A stretch of DNA of 64,000 bases from Variovorax sp. PMC12 (GCF_003019815.1 NZ_CP027774.1:310001-374000), one strand, 5' to 3'. Positions 26,665-35,740 are shown, numbered from the stretch's first letter. The notes: generated by a model from the sequence alone, not told the origin. Translations and numbers: made by a program.

Positions 26665-28833
26665 TCAGAACTTGGCCTGCAGGCCGACGGTGATGGTGCG
26701 CGATATGCCTGGCGTGACCCAGACGCGGCTGTACGAACTGGCGTAGTAGGTCCTGTCGAACAGGTTGTCGACATCGAGCGTCACGCGCAGCGTGGGGTTG
26801 AGGCGCCAGTACGCAACCAGCTTGGCGGTGGTGTAGGCCGGCAGGTCGAACGCGGGCGGTCCCGCATTCGCCTCAGCCTGCGTGCGAGCCTGGCCCAGCC
26901 GCTTGCCCATGTGGGTGAAGCCGCCGCCGATGCCATAGCGTTGGCCGTTGGAGAAGCCGTCCTCGTAGACCGCGAGCACGCTGCCGTTGACCCGCGGGAC
27001 ATTGAGCAGCCGGCCGCCGACTTCCAGCGTGTTGTCCTTCGTGATCTCCACGTCGTTGAGTACCAGGCTGGCATTGACGCGCCAGTTCCTCGCGACCTGG
27101 CCCGAGAAGTCGAACTCCAGGCCCCGGCTGCGGATTTCTCCCGCCGCCACCGAATAGCCGGTGTTCACCGGATCGGAGGTCAGCACGTTGCGCTTGCGGA
27201 TGTCGAAGAGCGCCGCGGTGGCGCCCATGCGCTGGTCCGCACTCTCCCACTTGGTGCCGAGCTCCAGCGCGCGGCCCGTCTCGGGCACAAAGCCGTTCGA
27301 GGCGAAATCGGAGCCTGTGTTCGGCCTGAACGAACGGCCCGCGTTGGCGTAGAAAGTCCACTGCGGCGTCGGCAGCCAGCTCACACCGATGCGCGGCGAG
27401 GTCGACGAAGGTCCCTGGCTGGCCGTGGTGCCGTTTCTGCGATCGAGCAGCGACTGGCGGTAGTTGTCGGCGCGCACGCCCGCGACGAGCCGCCATTCCG
27501 GCGAAAGCTTGATCGCGTCCTGCACATAGAACGCGTTGCTGTTCTGGTGTTCCAGCGTGTCGGTGTTGGCCGTGGGCACCGGCTGGAACTGGCCGTAGAC
27601 GGGGTTGTAGATGTTGATCGCGTACGGCCGGGCAGTGCTCGGATTCACGCGCAGCATCAGGGCGTCCATGTCGAAGCGGAAGCTCTCCACGCCGAACAGG
27701 AGCTCGTGCTCGATGGCGCCGGTCTTCACGTTGCCCTGAAGTTCGGCCTGCAGTGCGATGTCGTTCGAGCTGTAGTCGCGGTAGCGGCGCTGCCGTGCGA
27801 GGTTGCCGTTGGCCAGCAGCGCAGTCGGCTCGGTGGAGAAGCCCTCGAGCGAAGTCTCGCGGTACGACAGGCCCACCCGGCTGCGCCACGTCGAGTTCCA
27901 TTCATGGGACAGGATGAACTGGTGCGTCTGGTTCTTGACGGTCATGTCGCCATCGGCCGGTTCGCCGAGGAAGCGGCTGCGTGGAATGGCGCCCAGGCGG
28001 TTGTCGACCGCCACCACGCCGCGGTCCAGCGGCGTGGCATGCCGCAGGTATTCGCCCGCGTATTCCAGCACCGTGTCGCGTCCGAGCTTCCAGGTGAAGG
28101 CTGGCGCGACGACTTCGCGTTTGGCGCTGACGAAGTCGCGGAAGCTGTTGCGGTCTTCCACCGCCACGTTGAGCCGGTAGGCGAAGTTCTTGCCGATCGG
28201 GCCGGTGCTGTCGAAGGCGCCACGCCTGAGGCCGTGGCTCCCGGCGTAGGCCTCGACCGAATTCGCGGCCGTCCACAACGGACGCTTGGACACGATGTTC
28301 AGCGTGCCGCCGGGTTCGCTGCTGCCGTAAAGCGCAGCCGCGGTGCCTTTGAGGAACTCGATGCGCTCCACACCCGCCAGATCGCGCGGCGCGTTGAACC
28401 CCCGGTTCGCGGAAAAGCCGTTGAGCAGCGTCGCCATCCCGGTGCTCTCATTGCCGGGCAGACCGCGGATGGCGATGTTGTCCCAGAGGCCGCCGTAGTT
28501 GTTCTGGCGCGAGACGCCGCCGACGTAGTCCAGCACGTCATCGAGCTTGGTGGCACCCAGGTCGTCGATGGTCTGGCGCGTGACGATGCGCACCGATTGC
28601 GGCAGCTCGCGCAGCGGCAGGTCCGTCTTGGCCCCGGCGGCTTCTTCGGCCTGGTGTGTGCCCGACTCGCCGCGGCCGACCACTTCGATGGGTTTCAGCT
28701 GGCCCTCGACAGCGGCATCGGAAGACTGGGCGATGGCCGGTCCGGCAAACAGCGCCGAGACGGACAGCGCAAGAGGAAGGCGGCGGAACAGGGGAACGCG
28801 TTTGCGCGCGCGTTCGCAAAGAATGACGATCAT
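26665..28833 (-). CDS. TonB-dependent siderophore receptor
   Basis: A 722-residue outer-membrane receptor. A signal peptide (LFRRLPLALSVSALFAGPAIAQ) is followed by a plug domain with LPQSVRIVTRQTIDDLGATKL near residue 75 and FLKGTAAALYGSSEPGGTLNIV near 160, then a 22-strand barrel ending in the C-terminal Phe (SRTITVGLQAKF). The PQSV...SEPGGxxN pattern marks the FhuA/FoxA-like siderophore class. It heads the five-gene operon with a Dpp-type importer; most siderophore systems use FepBCD-type importers instead. The start at 28833 gives a proper signal peptide. Confidence 0.92.
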   Translation of the reverse strand: MIVILCERARKRVPLFRRLPLALSVSALFAGPAIAQSSDAAVEGQLKPIEVVGRGESGTHQAEEAAGAKTDLPLRELPQSVRIVTRQTIDDLGATKLDDVLDYVGGVSRQNNYGGLWDNIAIRGLPGNESTGMATLLNGFSANRGFNAPRDLAGVERIEFLKGTAAALYGSSEPGGTLNIVSKRPLWTAANSVEAYAGSHGLRRGAFDSTGPIGKNFAYRLNVAVEDRNSFRDFVSAKREVVAPAFTWKLGRDTVLEYAGEYLRHATPLDRGVVAVDNRLGAIPRSRFLGEPADGDMTVKNQTHQFILSHEWNSTWRSRVGLSYRETSLEGFSTEPTALLANGNLARQRRYRDYSSNDIALQAELQGNVKTGAIEHELLFGVESFRFDMDALMLRVNPSTARPYAINIYNPVYGQFQPVPTANTDTLEHQNSNAFYVQDAIKLSPEWRLVAGVRADNYRQSLLDRRNGTTASQGPSSTSPRIGVSWLPTPQWTFYANAGRSFRPNTGSDFASNGFVPETGRALELGTKWESADQRMGATAALFDIRKRNVLTSDPVNTGYSVAAGEIRSRGLEFDFSGQVARNWRVNASLVLNDVEITKDNTLEVGGRLLNVPRVNGSVLAVYEDGFSNGQRYGIGGGFTHMGKRLGQARTQAEANAGPPAFDLPAYTTAKLVAYWRLNPTLRVTLDVDNLFDRTYYASSYSRVWVTPGISRTITVGLQAKF

Positions 28834-28936
28834 GAGTGGCACTCGACGAGACAGTGCCGCCGCGCCTTCGACGGGCCCGGCAGCAAGATAAAGAAATGAA
28901 CGCGTCACAGCCCCGCTGGGGCGGTGCGGCGGAATG

Positions 28937-29308
28937 TCAGGTCGATGTGTACGGAGGATCGCGCGAGGCGAAGGGCCAGCGGCCCGGATCGGGCACGAAG
29001 GCCAGCGCGGGCGGCGCACGTGGAAGTGCCAAGGCAAACGCCACTTCGAGCGCGGCCAGCCGCTGAGCGGGCGCAGTGGCGTGGTGCACATGGGCAAGGC
29101 ACCACTCGCACAGGCCGTGAGCTTCTTCGGTGTGCCCGAGAGACTCGGCATCCGCGCGGGCTTCGAGCGCGGCTTCCTGCTCCACACCTGCCATTGCCTG
29201 GCGCAGATGCCCGGCTTCGTGCAACGGCATGCCGATGGCCGCGTTGAAGAACACGGCCAGCAACAGAAGCCGAAGGAGGCGTTGGAGATGGAGAGGACGA
29301 AGCTGCAT
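28937..29308 (-). CDS. Small exported protein with Cys/His cluster (DUF2946-like)
   Basis: A 123-residue protein with a hydrophobic leader (LQRLLRLLLLAVFFNAAIGM) and a possible metal site, GLCEWCLAHVHHA, near residue 66-78. The CxxC-HxHH pattern and its place next to TonB receptor genes resemble DUF2946-type proteins, whose function is not established but is often tied to copper or iron uptake. It precedes the siderophore receptor gene by 103 bases and may be the true first gene of that operon. There is no clear ribosome site; a TATGAT at 29323-29328 is only about 15 bases upstream, so the mRNA may be nearly leaderless. Confidence 0.6.
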   Translation of the reverse strand: MQLRPLHLQRLLRLLLLAVFFNAAIGMPLHEAGHLRQAMAGVEQEAALEARADAESLGHTEEAHGLCEWCLAHVHHATAPAQRLAALEVAFALALPRAPPALAFVPDPGRWPFASRDPPYTST

Positions 29309-29327
29309 GGCGAGGCGGGGGGATCAT

Positions 29328-29343
29328 ACCGGTGAGAGCCGGT
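29328..29343. promoter_or_regulatory. Inverted repeat in a 71-bp divergent promoter region
   Basis: ACCGG-N6-CCGGT lies between two divergent Cys-containing small genes. It is flanked by -10-like elements on both strands: TATGAT (minus strand, 29323-29328) and CATAAT (plus strand, 29368-29373). It could be a shared operator for metal-responsive control. It does not resemble a Fur box. Confidence 0.35.
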
Positions 29344-29379
29344 GGCGCGGACCAGGGGCAGTGCGCACATAATCGCCCC

Positions 29380-29739
29380 ATGCCCGCCCTGCGCCATGCC
29401 CGCCAACTCGTCCGCTTCGTGCTGGCGTGGTTCGTGCTGTCGCTGGGGGTGGCGATCGCGTCGCCGATGGTCCAGCCACAGTCGATGCAGCTCGTGTGTT
29501 CGGCGGCCGGCGCCATCAAGGTGATCGTGCAGACCGACGACGGCGCGCGCGAACTCGGCGCCAGCCATCTGGACTGCCCGATGTGCATGCTGACCGGTGC
29601 GCCTCCGCCCGCGGCGCAGCCCATCGACCTCCCCCGCATTCTGCCGCTGGGCCATGCCGTGCAGTCGATCCCGGCCGCGCGCATTGCCGCAGCCACTGCC
29701 GCGCCCTTGCCCGCGCGCGGGCCTCCTTCGCTCTCCTGA
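29380..29739 (+). CDS. DUF2946-like exported protein
   Basis: A 119-residue small protein with an N-terminal membrane or signal segment (LVRFVLAWFVLSLGVAIASP) and a CPMCM pair after LGASHLD near residue 63-70, as in DUF2946 proteins. A Pro/Ala-rich tail follows. Its function is unknown; family members often sit before TonB receptor genes, as here, where the receptor starts 123 bases downstream. It is divergent from another Cys/His small protein. I chose the ATG at 29380; an upstream start at 29332 adds 16 hydrophilic residues that would bury the signal segment. Confidence 0.7.
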   Translation: MPALRHARQLVRFVLAWFVLSLGVAIASPMVQPQSMQLVCSAAGAIKVIVQTDDGARELGASHLDCPMCMLTGAPPPAAQPIDLPRILPLGHAVQSIPAARIAAATAAPLPARGPPSLS

Positions 29740-29828
29740 CTCGTTTTCGGTTCCGTCGCACGTGACGCTGTCCATGGCCTTGGCCTTGCGCAGTCGTCGC
29801 TCGCTGCAACGCATTTCCCTGCAATGAG

Positions 29829-29849
29829 TCGGCGCCTTCATGGCGCCGA
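29829..29849 (+). promoter_or_regulatory. Hairpin in the leader of the second TonB receptor gene
   Basis: TCGGCGCC-TTCAT-GGCGCCGA forms a perfect 8-bp stem with a 5-base loop. It ends 13 bases before the receptor ATG, just ahead of AGAGAG. It may affect ribosome access or separate DUF2946 translation from the receptor; no U-tract follows, so it is not a classic terminator. Confidence 0.4.
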
Positions 29850-29862
29850 AAGAGAGCTTTCC

Positions 29863-32196
29863 ATGAACAAGACCCTTTTGTCGCTCGCGCTCGGCGCGGC
29901 ATTCCCCTGGCTGGCCGTGCCCGCCTTCGCGCAAGGCGCCGCGGCCGCCGAAGCCGCCGCGGACAACGTGGACAACACCCCCGAGCGCACCAAGTCGCTC
30001 GGCGTCGTCACCGTCACCGGCGGCCAGCCGACCTCGCTGCCCACGCAGATTCCCACCACCATCGAGGGCGTCACGCGTGAGGAGATCGAGACCCGCATCA
30101 ACGCCACCGACAGCGAGGACGCGCTCAAGTACCTGCCGAGCCTGCTGGTGCGCAAGCGCTACATCGGCGACTACAACCACGCCATCCTGTCCACCCGCGC
30201 CTCGGGCACGGGCAACAGCGCGCGCTCGGCGGTCTACGCCGACGGCATCCTGCTGTCGAACTACCTGGGCAACGGCATCGCCAACGGCACCAACTTCGCG
30301 CCGCGCTGGGGCCTGGTCACGCCCGAGGAGATCGAGCGCGTCGACGTGATGTACGGCCCCTTCTCGGCGGCCTACCCCGGCAACTCGGCCGGCGCGGTGG
30401 TCGACTACGTCACCCGCATGCCGACGCAGCTGGAGGCGCACGTGAAGGTCGGCTACTCGTCGCAGCCCAACAACCTCTACAGCACCCGCCAGACCTTCAA
30501 CAGCTGGCAGACCAGTGCGTCGCTGGGCAGCAGGAGCGGCGACTGGTCCTGGTGGATCGACATCAACCGCACCGACAGCGAAGGCCAGCCGCTGACCTTC
30601 ACCACCGCCACCCTCGCCTCCGGCACGCCCGGGCGCGCGGGCACGCCGGTGTACGGCGCGCTCGGCGGCCTCAACACCACCAACACGCCCTGGTACATCC
30701 TGGGCACGGGCACGCAGTACCACACGCTGCAGGACCACGCCAAGCTCAAGCTGGCCTACGACTTCTCGCCCACGGTGCGCGCCACCTACACGCTCGGCTG
30801 GTGGCAGAACACCGCGAACGGGCAGTCCGCCAGCTACCTCACGAATGCGCAGGGCCAGCCTGTGTACAGCGGCCCGGTGAACATCAACGGGCGCAGCTTC
30901 AACCTGGCCCCCACCGCCTTCCCCCTCACCGCGGACAGCGCCACGCACTACATGCACGGCCTCTCGGTCAAGAGCAACACCCAGGGCGTGTTCGACTGGG
31001 AGCTGGCCGCGAGCCTCTACGACTATTCGAAGGACACGCAGCGCGCGCCCACCACTGCGCTGCCGCTGGCGGCCTACGGCGGCGCGGGCACGCTACAGGA
31101 CCAGGGCGGCACCGGGTGGAACACCCTGGCGGCCAAGGGCTCCTGGCGCCCGCAGGGCGCAGGCGGCGCGCACATCGTCGACTTCGGCGTGGGGCGCGAT
31201 GCGTACAAGCTCGGCATCGTGAAGACCAATGTGCTGGGCAACTGGCAGGACGGCGCGGCGTTCACGCCCGTGAGCAACGTGGGCGGCCGCACGGAAACCT
31301 ACAGCGCCTGGGCGCAGGACGCCTGGTCGTTCGCGCCGAAATGGAAGGCCGTGCTGGGCCTGCGCTACGAGCACTGGGAGGCCAAGGACGGCTTCACGGC
31401 CACGGCGGCCACTGCGCAGTCGTACGCCTCGCGCAGCGAATCCGACGTGTCGCCCAAGGCCGCGCTGGCCTACCAGTTGACCAAGGACACGGTGCTCAAG
31501 GCCTCCGTGGGCCGCGCCGTGCGCTACCCCACAGTCGGCGAGCTCTACGGCGCCACCTCGGGCGGCGCGCTCTCCTTCATCAACGACCCCACGCTGAAGC
31601 CCGAGAAGTCATGGACCGGCGAACTGTCGGCCGAGAAGGACCTGGGCAATGGCCTGCTGCGCGCCACGCTGTTCCACGAGACCACGAAGAACGCGCTGTA
31701 CAGCCAGCTGATTCCCAACTCCACCGTCTCGCGCGTGCAGAACATCGACAAGGTGCGCACCACCGGCGTGGAGATCGCCTACACCGGGCAGAACGTGCTC
31801 ATCAAGGGCCTCGACCTGGGCGCCAGCCTGACCTATGCCGACTCGAAGACGGTGGCGGACGCCGCGTTTCCGGCCGCCGTGGGCAAGTGGCAGCCGCGCG
31901 TGCCGCGCTGGCGCTCGACCGTCTACGCCACGTACAAGCCCGATGCGCGCTGGTCGTTCACGGCCGCGGCGCGCTACAGCGGCCGGCAGTACTCCAACCT
32001 GGACAACAGCGACGTGAACGCCTTCGCCTACTTCGGCGCGAGCAAGTACTTCACGGTCGACTTCCGCGTGCGCTACCAGATCGACAAGCAGTGGTCGGCC
32101 GCCTTCGGCATCGACAACGCCAACAACTACCAGTACTGGAACTTCCACCCGTATCCGCAGCGCACCTACACGGCCGAGCTGCGGTTCGACCTGTGA
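29863..32196 (+). CDS. TonB-dependent receptor
   Basis: A 777-residue outer-membrane receptor. It has a signal peptide (MNKTLLSLALGAAFPWLAVP then AFA-QGA), a plug domain with VTVTGGQPTSLPTQIPTTIEG and IERVDVMYGPFSAAYPGNSAGA near residue 165, and a barrel ending YTAELRFDL. It lacks the siderophore-type SEPGG block, so it belongs to the general metal or small-molecule receptor class. With a DUF2946 protein upstream, copper or iron-chelate uptake is possible but not proven. I use the ATG at 29863, because the longer frame from 29824 puts 13 charged residues before the signal peptide. Confidence 0.9.
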   Translation: MNKTLLSLALGAAFPWLAVPAFAQGAAAAEAAADNVDNTPERTKSLGVVTVTGGQPTSLPTQIPTTIEGVTREEIETRINATDSEDALKYLPSLLVRKRYIGDYNHAILSTRASGTGNSARSAVYADGILLSNYLGNGIANGTNFAPRWGLVTPEEIERVDVMYGPFSAAYPGNSAGAVVDYVTRMPTQLEAHVKVGYSSQPNNLYSTRQTFNSWQTSASLGSRSGDWSWWIDINRTDSEGQPLTFTTATLASGTPGRAGTPVYGALGGLNTTNTPWYILGTGTQYHTLQDHAKLKLAYDFSPTVRATYTLGWWQNTANGQSASYLTNAQGQPVYSGPVNINGRSFNLAPTAFPLTADSATHYMHGLSVKSNTQGVFDWELAASLYDYSKDTQRAPTTALPLAAYGGAGTLQDQGGTGWNTLAAKGSWRPQGAGGAHIVDFGVGRDAYKLGIVKTNVLGNWQDGAAFTPVSNVGGRTETYSAWAQDAWSFAPKWKAVLGLRYEHWEAKDGFTATAATAQSYASRSESDVSPKAALAYQLTKDTVLKASVGRAVRYPTVGELYGATSGGALSFINDPTLKPEKSWTGELSAEKDLGNGLLRATLFHETTKNALYSQLIPNSTVSRVQNIDKVRTTGVEIAYTGQNVLIKGLDLGASLTYADSKTVADAAFPAAVGKWQPRVPRWRSTVYATYKPDARWSFTAAARYSGRQYSNLDNSDVNAFAYFGASKYFTVDFRVRYQIDKQWSAAFGIDNANNYQYWNFHPYPQRTYTAELRFDL

Positions 32197-32218
32197 GGCC
32201 GGACGAATAGAGGGCCGT

Positions 32219-33580
32219 TCAGTTCACGCCGTGCAGGTGGGCGTCGTCGCTCGAATCATCGTTCTGCGGGACGAACACCATGCCGGTCTTCGCGTTGTAG
32301 TCCATCAGGCCCGCGTAGCGGCCCCAGGCGATCATGGTCTCGAAGGTCTTCTCGGGATTGTCGTAAGGCAAGGCGCTGCCGATGTCCTTGATCACGCGCT
32401 CGGCCTCGACTTCCTCGTACTCCTTGAGCAGCGCGATGATGATGTGGAAGAGCCGCAGCTTGAAGACCTGCTCCTCGAAGATCGCGCGCTTGCCGAGGCG
32501 GTCCGCGGCCACGAACTTGCGGCCCAGTTCCGTGAAACGCACTTCCTGGCGGGGCGTGTCGATGAGGTCGAGGATCTCGGCCGCCTTGAGGATCGCGATC
32601 GTCTCGCCGAACTCCTTGCCGATCTCGTCCGAGATGTCGTAGATGTTGGACAGGTCCGGCGAGTCGCTGAGGATGCTCATCAACCCGAGGATCTGGCCCA
32701 CCGGCACCAGCGGAATGGACTCCATGCGCGTGCGGGCGCGCGAGATCGGCTGGCCCTTCTCGCTCGCCTCGGGCGGCAGGTCGGGCAGCGTCATCGTGGT
32801 GATGGACTCGTGGATCACGCTGACCAGCCGCTGGAATTCGGGGTGCTTGGTGTCCCGCGGGTACGGCAGCTTGTTCTCCAGCACGAGCCCGACACGCCCC
32901 GGCCGGGGGAACACGACCACGATACGCGTGGCCATCTCCACGGCCTCCTCGATGTTGTGCGTGACCATGAAGACCGAGCTGAGGTCGCCGTTCGGGCCGC
33001 GCCACAGGCTGATCAGCTCCTGGCGCAGGTTCTCCGCGGTCAGCACGTCCAGCGCGCTGAAGGCCTCGTCCAGGCACAGCAGCCTGGGCCGGGACACCAG
33101 CGCCCGCGCGATGCCCACCCGCTGGCGCATGCCGCCCGACAGCTCGCGGGGGAAGGCCGCGTGGTAGTTGCCCAGGCCGATCAGTTCGATCGCGCGGTTG
33201 ACCGCGGCGTCGCGCTCGGTGCGGCCGATCTTTTTCGACATGAGGCCCACCGCAACGTTCTGCTCCACGGTCAGCCACGGGTAGAGCGCGAAGGTCTGGA
33301 AGACGACCGAGGCATCGGGATTCACGCCGTCGAGCGATCTGCCGCCGGCCAGCGCGCGGCCCGAGGTCGGCGCGATCAGGCCGGTGAGGCAGCGCAGGAT
33401 GGTCGACTTGCCCGAACCGGACTGCCCCAGCAGCGCCAGGAACTCGCCTTCGTGGACGGCGAGGTCGATGTTGTCGAGCACCTTGAGTTCGTGGTTGCCG
33501 GCGGTCCTGAACGTCTTGGTGACGGCGCACAGCTCGGCCACCGGCTTGGCCGGCGCGGGGGAACGGGAGGTTGTGTTCAT
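32219..33580 (-). CDS. ABC transporter ATP-binding protein with AAA-associated C-terminal domain
   Basis: A 453-residue ATPase of the nitrate/sulfonate/taurine class. Walker A is GQSGSGKST near residue 55, the signature is LSGGMRQR near 150 and Walker B is LLCLDEAFSALD. After about residue 265 comes an extra domain of about 180 residues with IPLVPVGQILGLMSIL and a winged-helix look, matching the AAA-associated C-terminal domain (PF09821). This domain may sense or regulate; its role is unknown. I chose ATG 33580; a TTG two codons upstream overlaps the permease stop and is possible. It pairs with the fused permease upstream. Confidence 0.9.
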   Translation of the reverse strand: MNTTSRSPAPAKPVAELCAVTKTFRTAGNHELKVLDNIDLAVHEGEFLALLGQSGSGKSTILRCLTGLIAPTSGRALAGGRSLDGVNPDASVVFQTFALYPWLTVEQNVAVGLMSKKIGRTERDAAVNRAIELIGLGNYHAAFPRELSGGMRQRVGIARALVSRPRLLCLDEAFSALDVLTAENLRQELISLWRGPNGDLSSVFMVTHNIEEAVEMATRIVVVFPRPGRVGLVLENKLPYPRDTKHPEFQRLVSVIHESITTMTLPDLPPEASEKGQPISRARTRMESIPLVPVGQILGLMSILSDSPDLSNIYDISDEIGKEFGETIAILKAAEILDLIDTPRQEVRFTELGRKFVAADRLGKRAIFEEQVFKLRLFHIIIALLKEYEEVEAERVIKDIGSALPYDNPEKTFETMIAWGRYAGLMDYNAKTGMVFVPQNDDSSDDAHLHGVN

Positions 33581-33582
33581 TT

Positions 33583-35325
33583 TCAATCCAGCTTGAATCG
33601 GCGCTCGGCGAAGGCGTACAGGCGGCGCCAGATGAGCTTGTTCATCAGCACGACGAAGATGGACATCACGCCGATGCTCGCGATGATCAGCGCCGTGTCT
33701 CCTTCCCGGGTGACGGTGGCGATGTAGGCGCCCAGGCCCTGGGCCTTCAGGGTGGTGCTGCCCCAGGTGGCGAGTTCAGCCACGATGCTCGCGTTCCACG
33801 CCCCGCCGGCGGCCGTGCAGGCGCCCGTGACCCAGTACGGAAAGATCGCCGGCAGGATCAGCGTGCGCCACAGGTTCCAGTCGCGCAGGCCGTAGACCCG
33901 TGCCGCTTCCTTGAGGTCGTTGGGGATGGCCATGGCGCCCGCGATCACGTTGAACAGGATGTACCACTGCGTGCCCATCGCGATGAGCAGGATGCTGCCC
34001 CAGTCGAGCGTGACGTGGGCGGCCACGAAGAAGCCCACGACGATCGGGAAGGTCATGTTCACCGGGAACGACGCGCCGATCTGCGCCAGCGGCTGGGCGA
34101 ACCGCGCCACGCGCGGCTGCGAGCCGATCCACACGCCGACCGGCACCCAGATCAGCGTGGCCAGCACCGTCATGGCGGCGACGCGCAGGGCCGTCAGCGC
34201 GCCGAGCCAGACGATGTGTCCGAAGGCGGCCAGCGTCAGCGCGCCGTGCAGCGCCGCCACGGCGGCCGCCAGAGCCCTGAGGATCTCGAAGCCGATCCAC
34301 ACGGCGAGCACGATGCCGGCCGCGCGCCAGAGCAGCTTCTGCCCGCCGGCCCCGAGCCGCACCGGAACCCGCGCGGCCGGATTGGGCACCCGCGACACCC
34401 GGTCCTTCAGCGGCAGCCAGAGCCGCTCGCCGATCCAGGTGAACAGGTAGGCGCCGCGCAGCAGGTTGTAGACCCATGAGGTTGCCGGCGTCGCCGATTC
34501 GGTCAGTTCGATCTTGAACTTGTCGGCCCACGCCAGCAGCGGGCGCCAGACCAGCTGGTCGCTCACGAGGATCAGCAAGATCATGGCCACCACGGCCCAG
34601 AGGGCGGCCGTGTTGTTGCCCTGCGCGATGGCCTGCGCCATGTAGGAACCCAGGCCCGGCAGCTTGATGTCCTTGTTCATCACGCTGATGGCCTCGCTCT
34701 GCGCCACGAAGAACCAGCCACCGCCGAAGGACATCATGGAGTTCCATATCAGGCTGTGAGCCGAAGCCGGCAGCTCGACGGTGCGAAAGCGCTGCGCGCG
34801 CGTGAGCCCGTAGGTCGACGCCGCCTCCTGCATGTCGTTGGGAATGGTCACCATCGAGTGATAGAACCCGAACGCCATGTTCCAGACCTGTCCCGTGAAG
34901 ATGGCGAAGATGGCAGCGCACTCGACGCCCAGCAGGCTGCCGGGGAACAGCGCCATGAAACCCGCCACGGTGGCAGACAGGAAGCCCAGCACCGGCACCG
35001 ACTGCAGCACATCGAGGGCCGGCAGGATGAAGGCGCGCGCCGTGCGGTTCTTTGCCGCCAGGTAGCCGGTGGCAATGGCGAAGAACAGCGAGAAGCCGAA
35101 CGCGATCCACATGCGCATCAGCGTGCGGCCCGCGTAATAGGGAATCTGGCTCGGCGAGCTGTCGATCTGCGGCACCGCCGCCGGATCGAAGTGCACGAGC
35201 ATGCCCTTGCCGAAGTGCAGCGCGCTCCACAGGAGGCCCAGCAGGATCAGCAGGAACAGCGCATCGATCCAGCCGAGCGTGCGCCGCTCTTCCACGATCG
35301 CAAGCTGGGGGGCGGTACTTTTCAT
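33583..35325 (-). CDS. ABC transporter permease with two fused membrane domains
   Basis: A 580-residue inner-membrane protein formed of two BPD_transp_1 permease units in tandem. Each half has an EAA-type loop: NDMQEAASTYGLTRAQRFRT near residue 165 and NDLKEAARVYGLRDWNLWRT near 475. About 12 membrane helices are visible. With the adjacent ATPase it would form a complete importer core. No substrate-binding protein gene is adjacent, so the binding protein is encoded elsewhere or not needed. Nitrate/sulfonate-like substrates are only a family guess. Confidence 0.9.
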   Translation of the reverse strand: MKSTAPQLAIVEERRTLGWIDALFLLILLGLLWSALHFGKGMLVHFDPAAVPQIDSSPSQIPYYAGRTLMRMWIAFGFSLFFAIATGYLAAKNRTARAFILPALDVLQSVPVLGFLSATVAGFMALFPGSLLGVECAAIFAIFTGQVWNMAFGFYHSMVTIPNDMQEAASTYGLTRAQRFRTVELPASAHSLIWNSMMSFGGGWFFVAQSEAISVMNKDIKLPGLGSYMAQAIAQGNNTAALWAVVAMILLILVSDQLVWRPLLAWADKFKIELTESATPATSWVYNLLRGAYLFTWIGERLWLPLKDRVSRVPNPAARVPVRLGAGGQKLLWRAAGIVLAVWIGFEILRALAAAVAALHGALTLAAFGHIVWLGALTALRVAAMTVLATLIWVPVGVWIGSQPRVARFAQPLAQIGASFPVNMTFPIVVGFFVAAHVTLDWGSILLIAMGTQWYILFNVIAGAMAIPNDLKEAARVYGLRDWNLWRTLILPAIFPYWVTGACTAAGGAWNASIVAELATWGSTTLKAQGLGAYIATVTREGDTALIIASIGVMSIFVVLMNKLIWRRLYAFAERRFKLD

Positions 35326-35378
35326 GCGGGCTTGCAGTTCTTTGCTTCGACGATAGCCGCAGCTCTTTTCGACTGAAT

Positions 35379-35430
35379 GAAAAAATGCCCCGCTTCGCGA
35401 GGCATCCTGAGTTTGGCGGGGCGGGCTTTT
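35379..35430. terminator. Rho-independent terminator after the small exported peptide gene
   Basis: Arms GCCCCGC (35387-35393) and GCGGGGC (35416-35422) pair, with A/T runs outside both arms. Read on the minus strand, the stem is followed by ATTTTTT just after the small peptide gene. A T4 tract on the plus side gives weak activity in the other direction. Confidence 0.65.
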
Positions 35431-35439
35431 CCTGGTGGA

Positions 35440-35601
35440 TCAGCGAACCCAGTGGCACACACGGTGGTGATGGCGCGCGTCCCACTTGCACACCTTGTGC
35501 TTGGGATGGTGGCGGGGCGCGGCGGAGGCGATGCCTGGGGCCAACAAGGCCATGCCGGCAAATGCGAGGATGCCGGCGGAGATGAACTGCTTGGTTTTCA
35601 T
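35440..35601 (-). CDS. Small exported His-rich peptide, 53 residues
   Basis: A short protein with a signal peptide (MKTKQFISAGILAFAGMALL then PGIASAAP), leaving a mature part of only about 26 residues that is rich in His, Arg and Lys with two Cys (HHPKHKVCKWDARHHHRVCH). Similar small His/Cys peptides occur in Comamonadaceae without known function; metal binding is possible. The start MKTKQ is chosen because the signal peptide begins there; the frame is open to 35640. A good terminator follows, which supports a real, separately transcribed gene. Confidence 0.65.
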   Translation of the reverse strand: MKTKQFISAGILAFAGMALLAPGIASAAPRHHPKHKVCKWDARHHHRVCHWVR

Positions 35602-35740
35602 GGTGGTCTTTCTAAGCAATGGCATCGAAGAATGCGTCATATATCAGGTGCCATCCCTCAACGATCCGAGCGCACGCTCGGATGACATTTGACAACCACC
35701 CTGGATCGACGTTCGCCTTTCCGGGCCGCGCCTCGCGACG

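Noticed and set aside
26665..30957. Open frame of 1430 residues on the minus strand
   Set aside because: Only the part from 28833 down encodes the TonB receptor. The upstream part mirrors the second TonB receptor gene and its leader, with low-complexity Arg/Ala/Val sequence.
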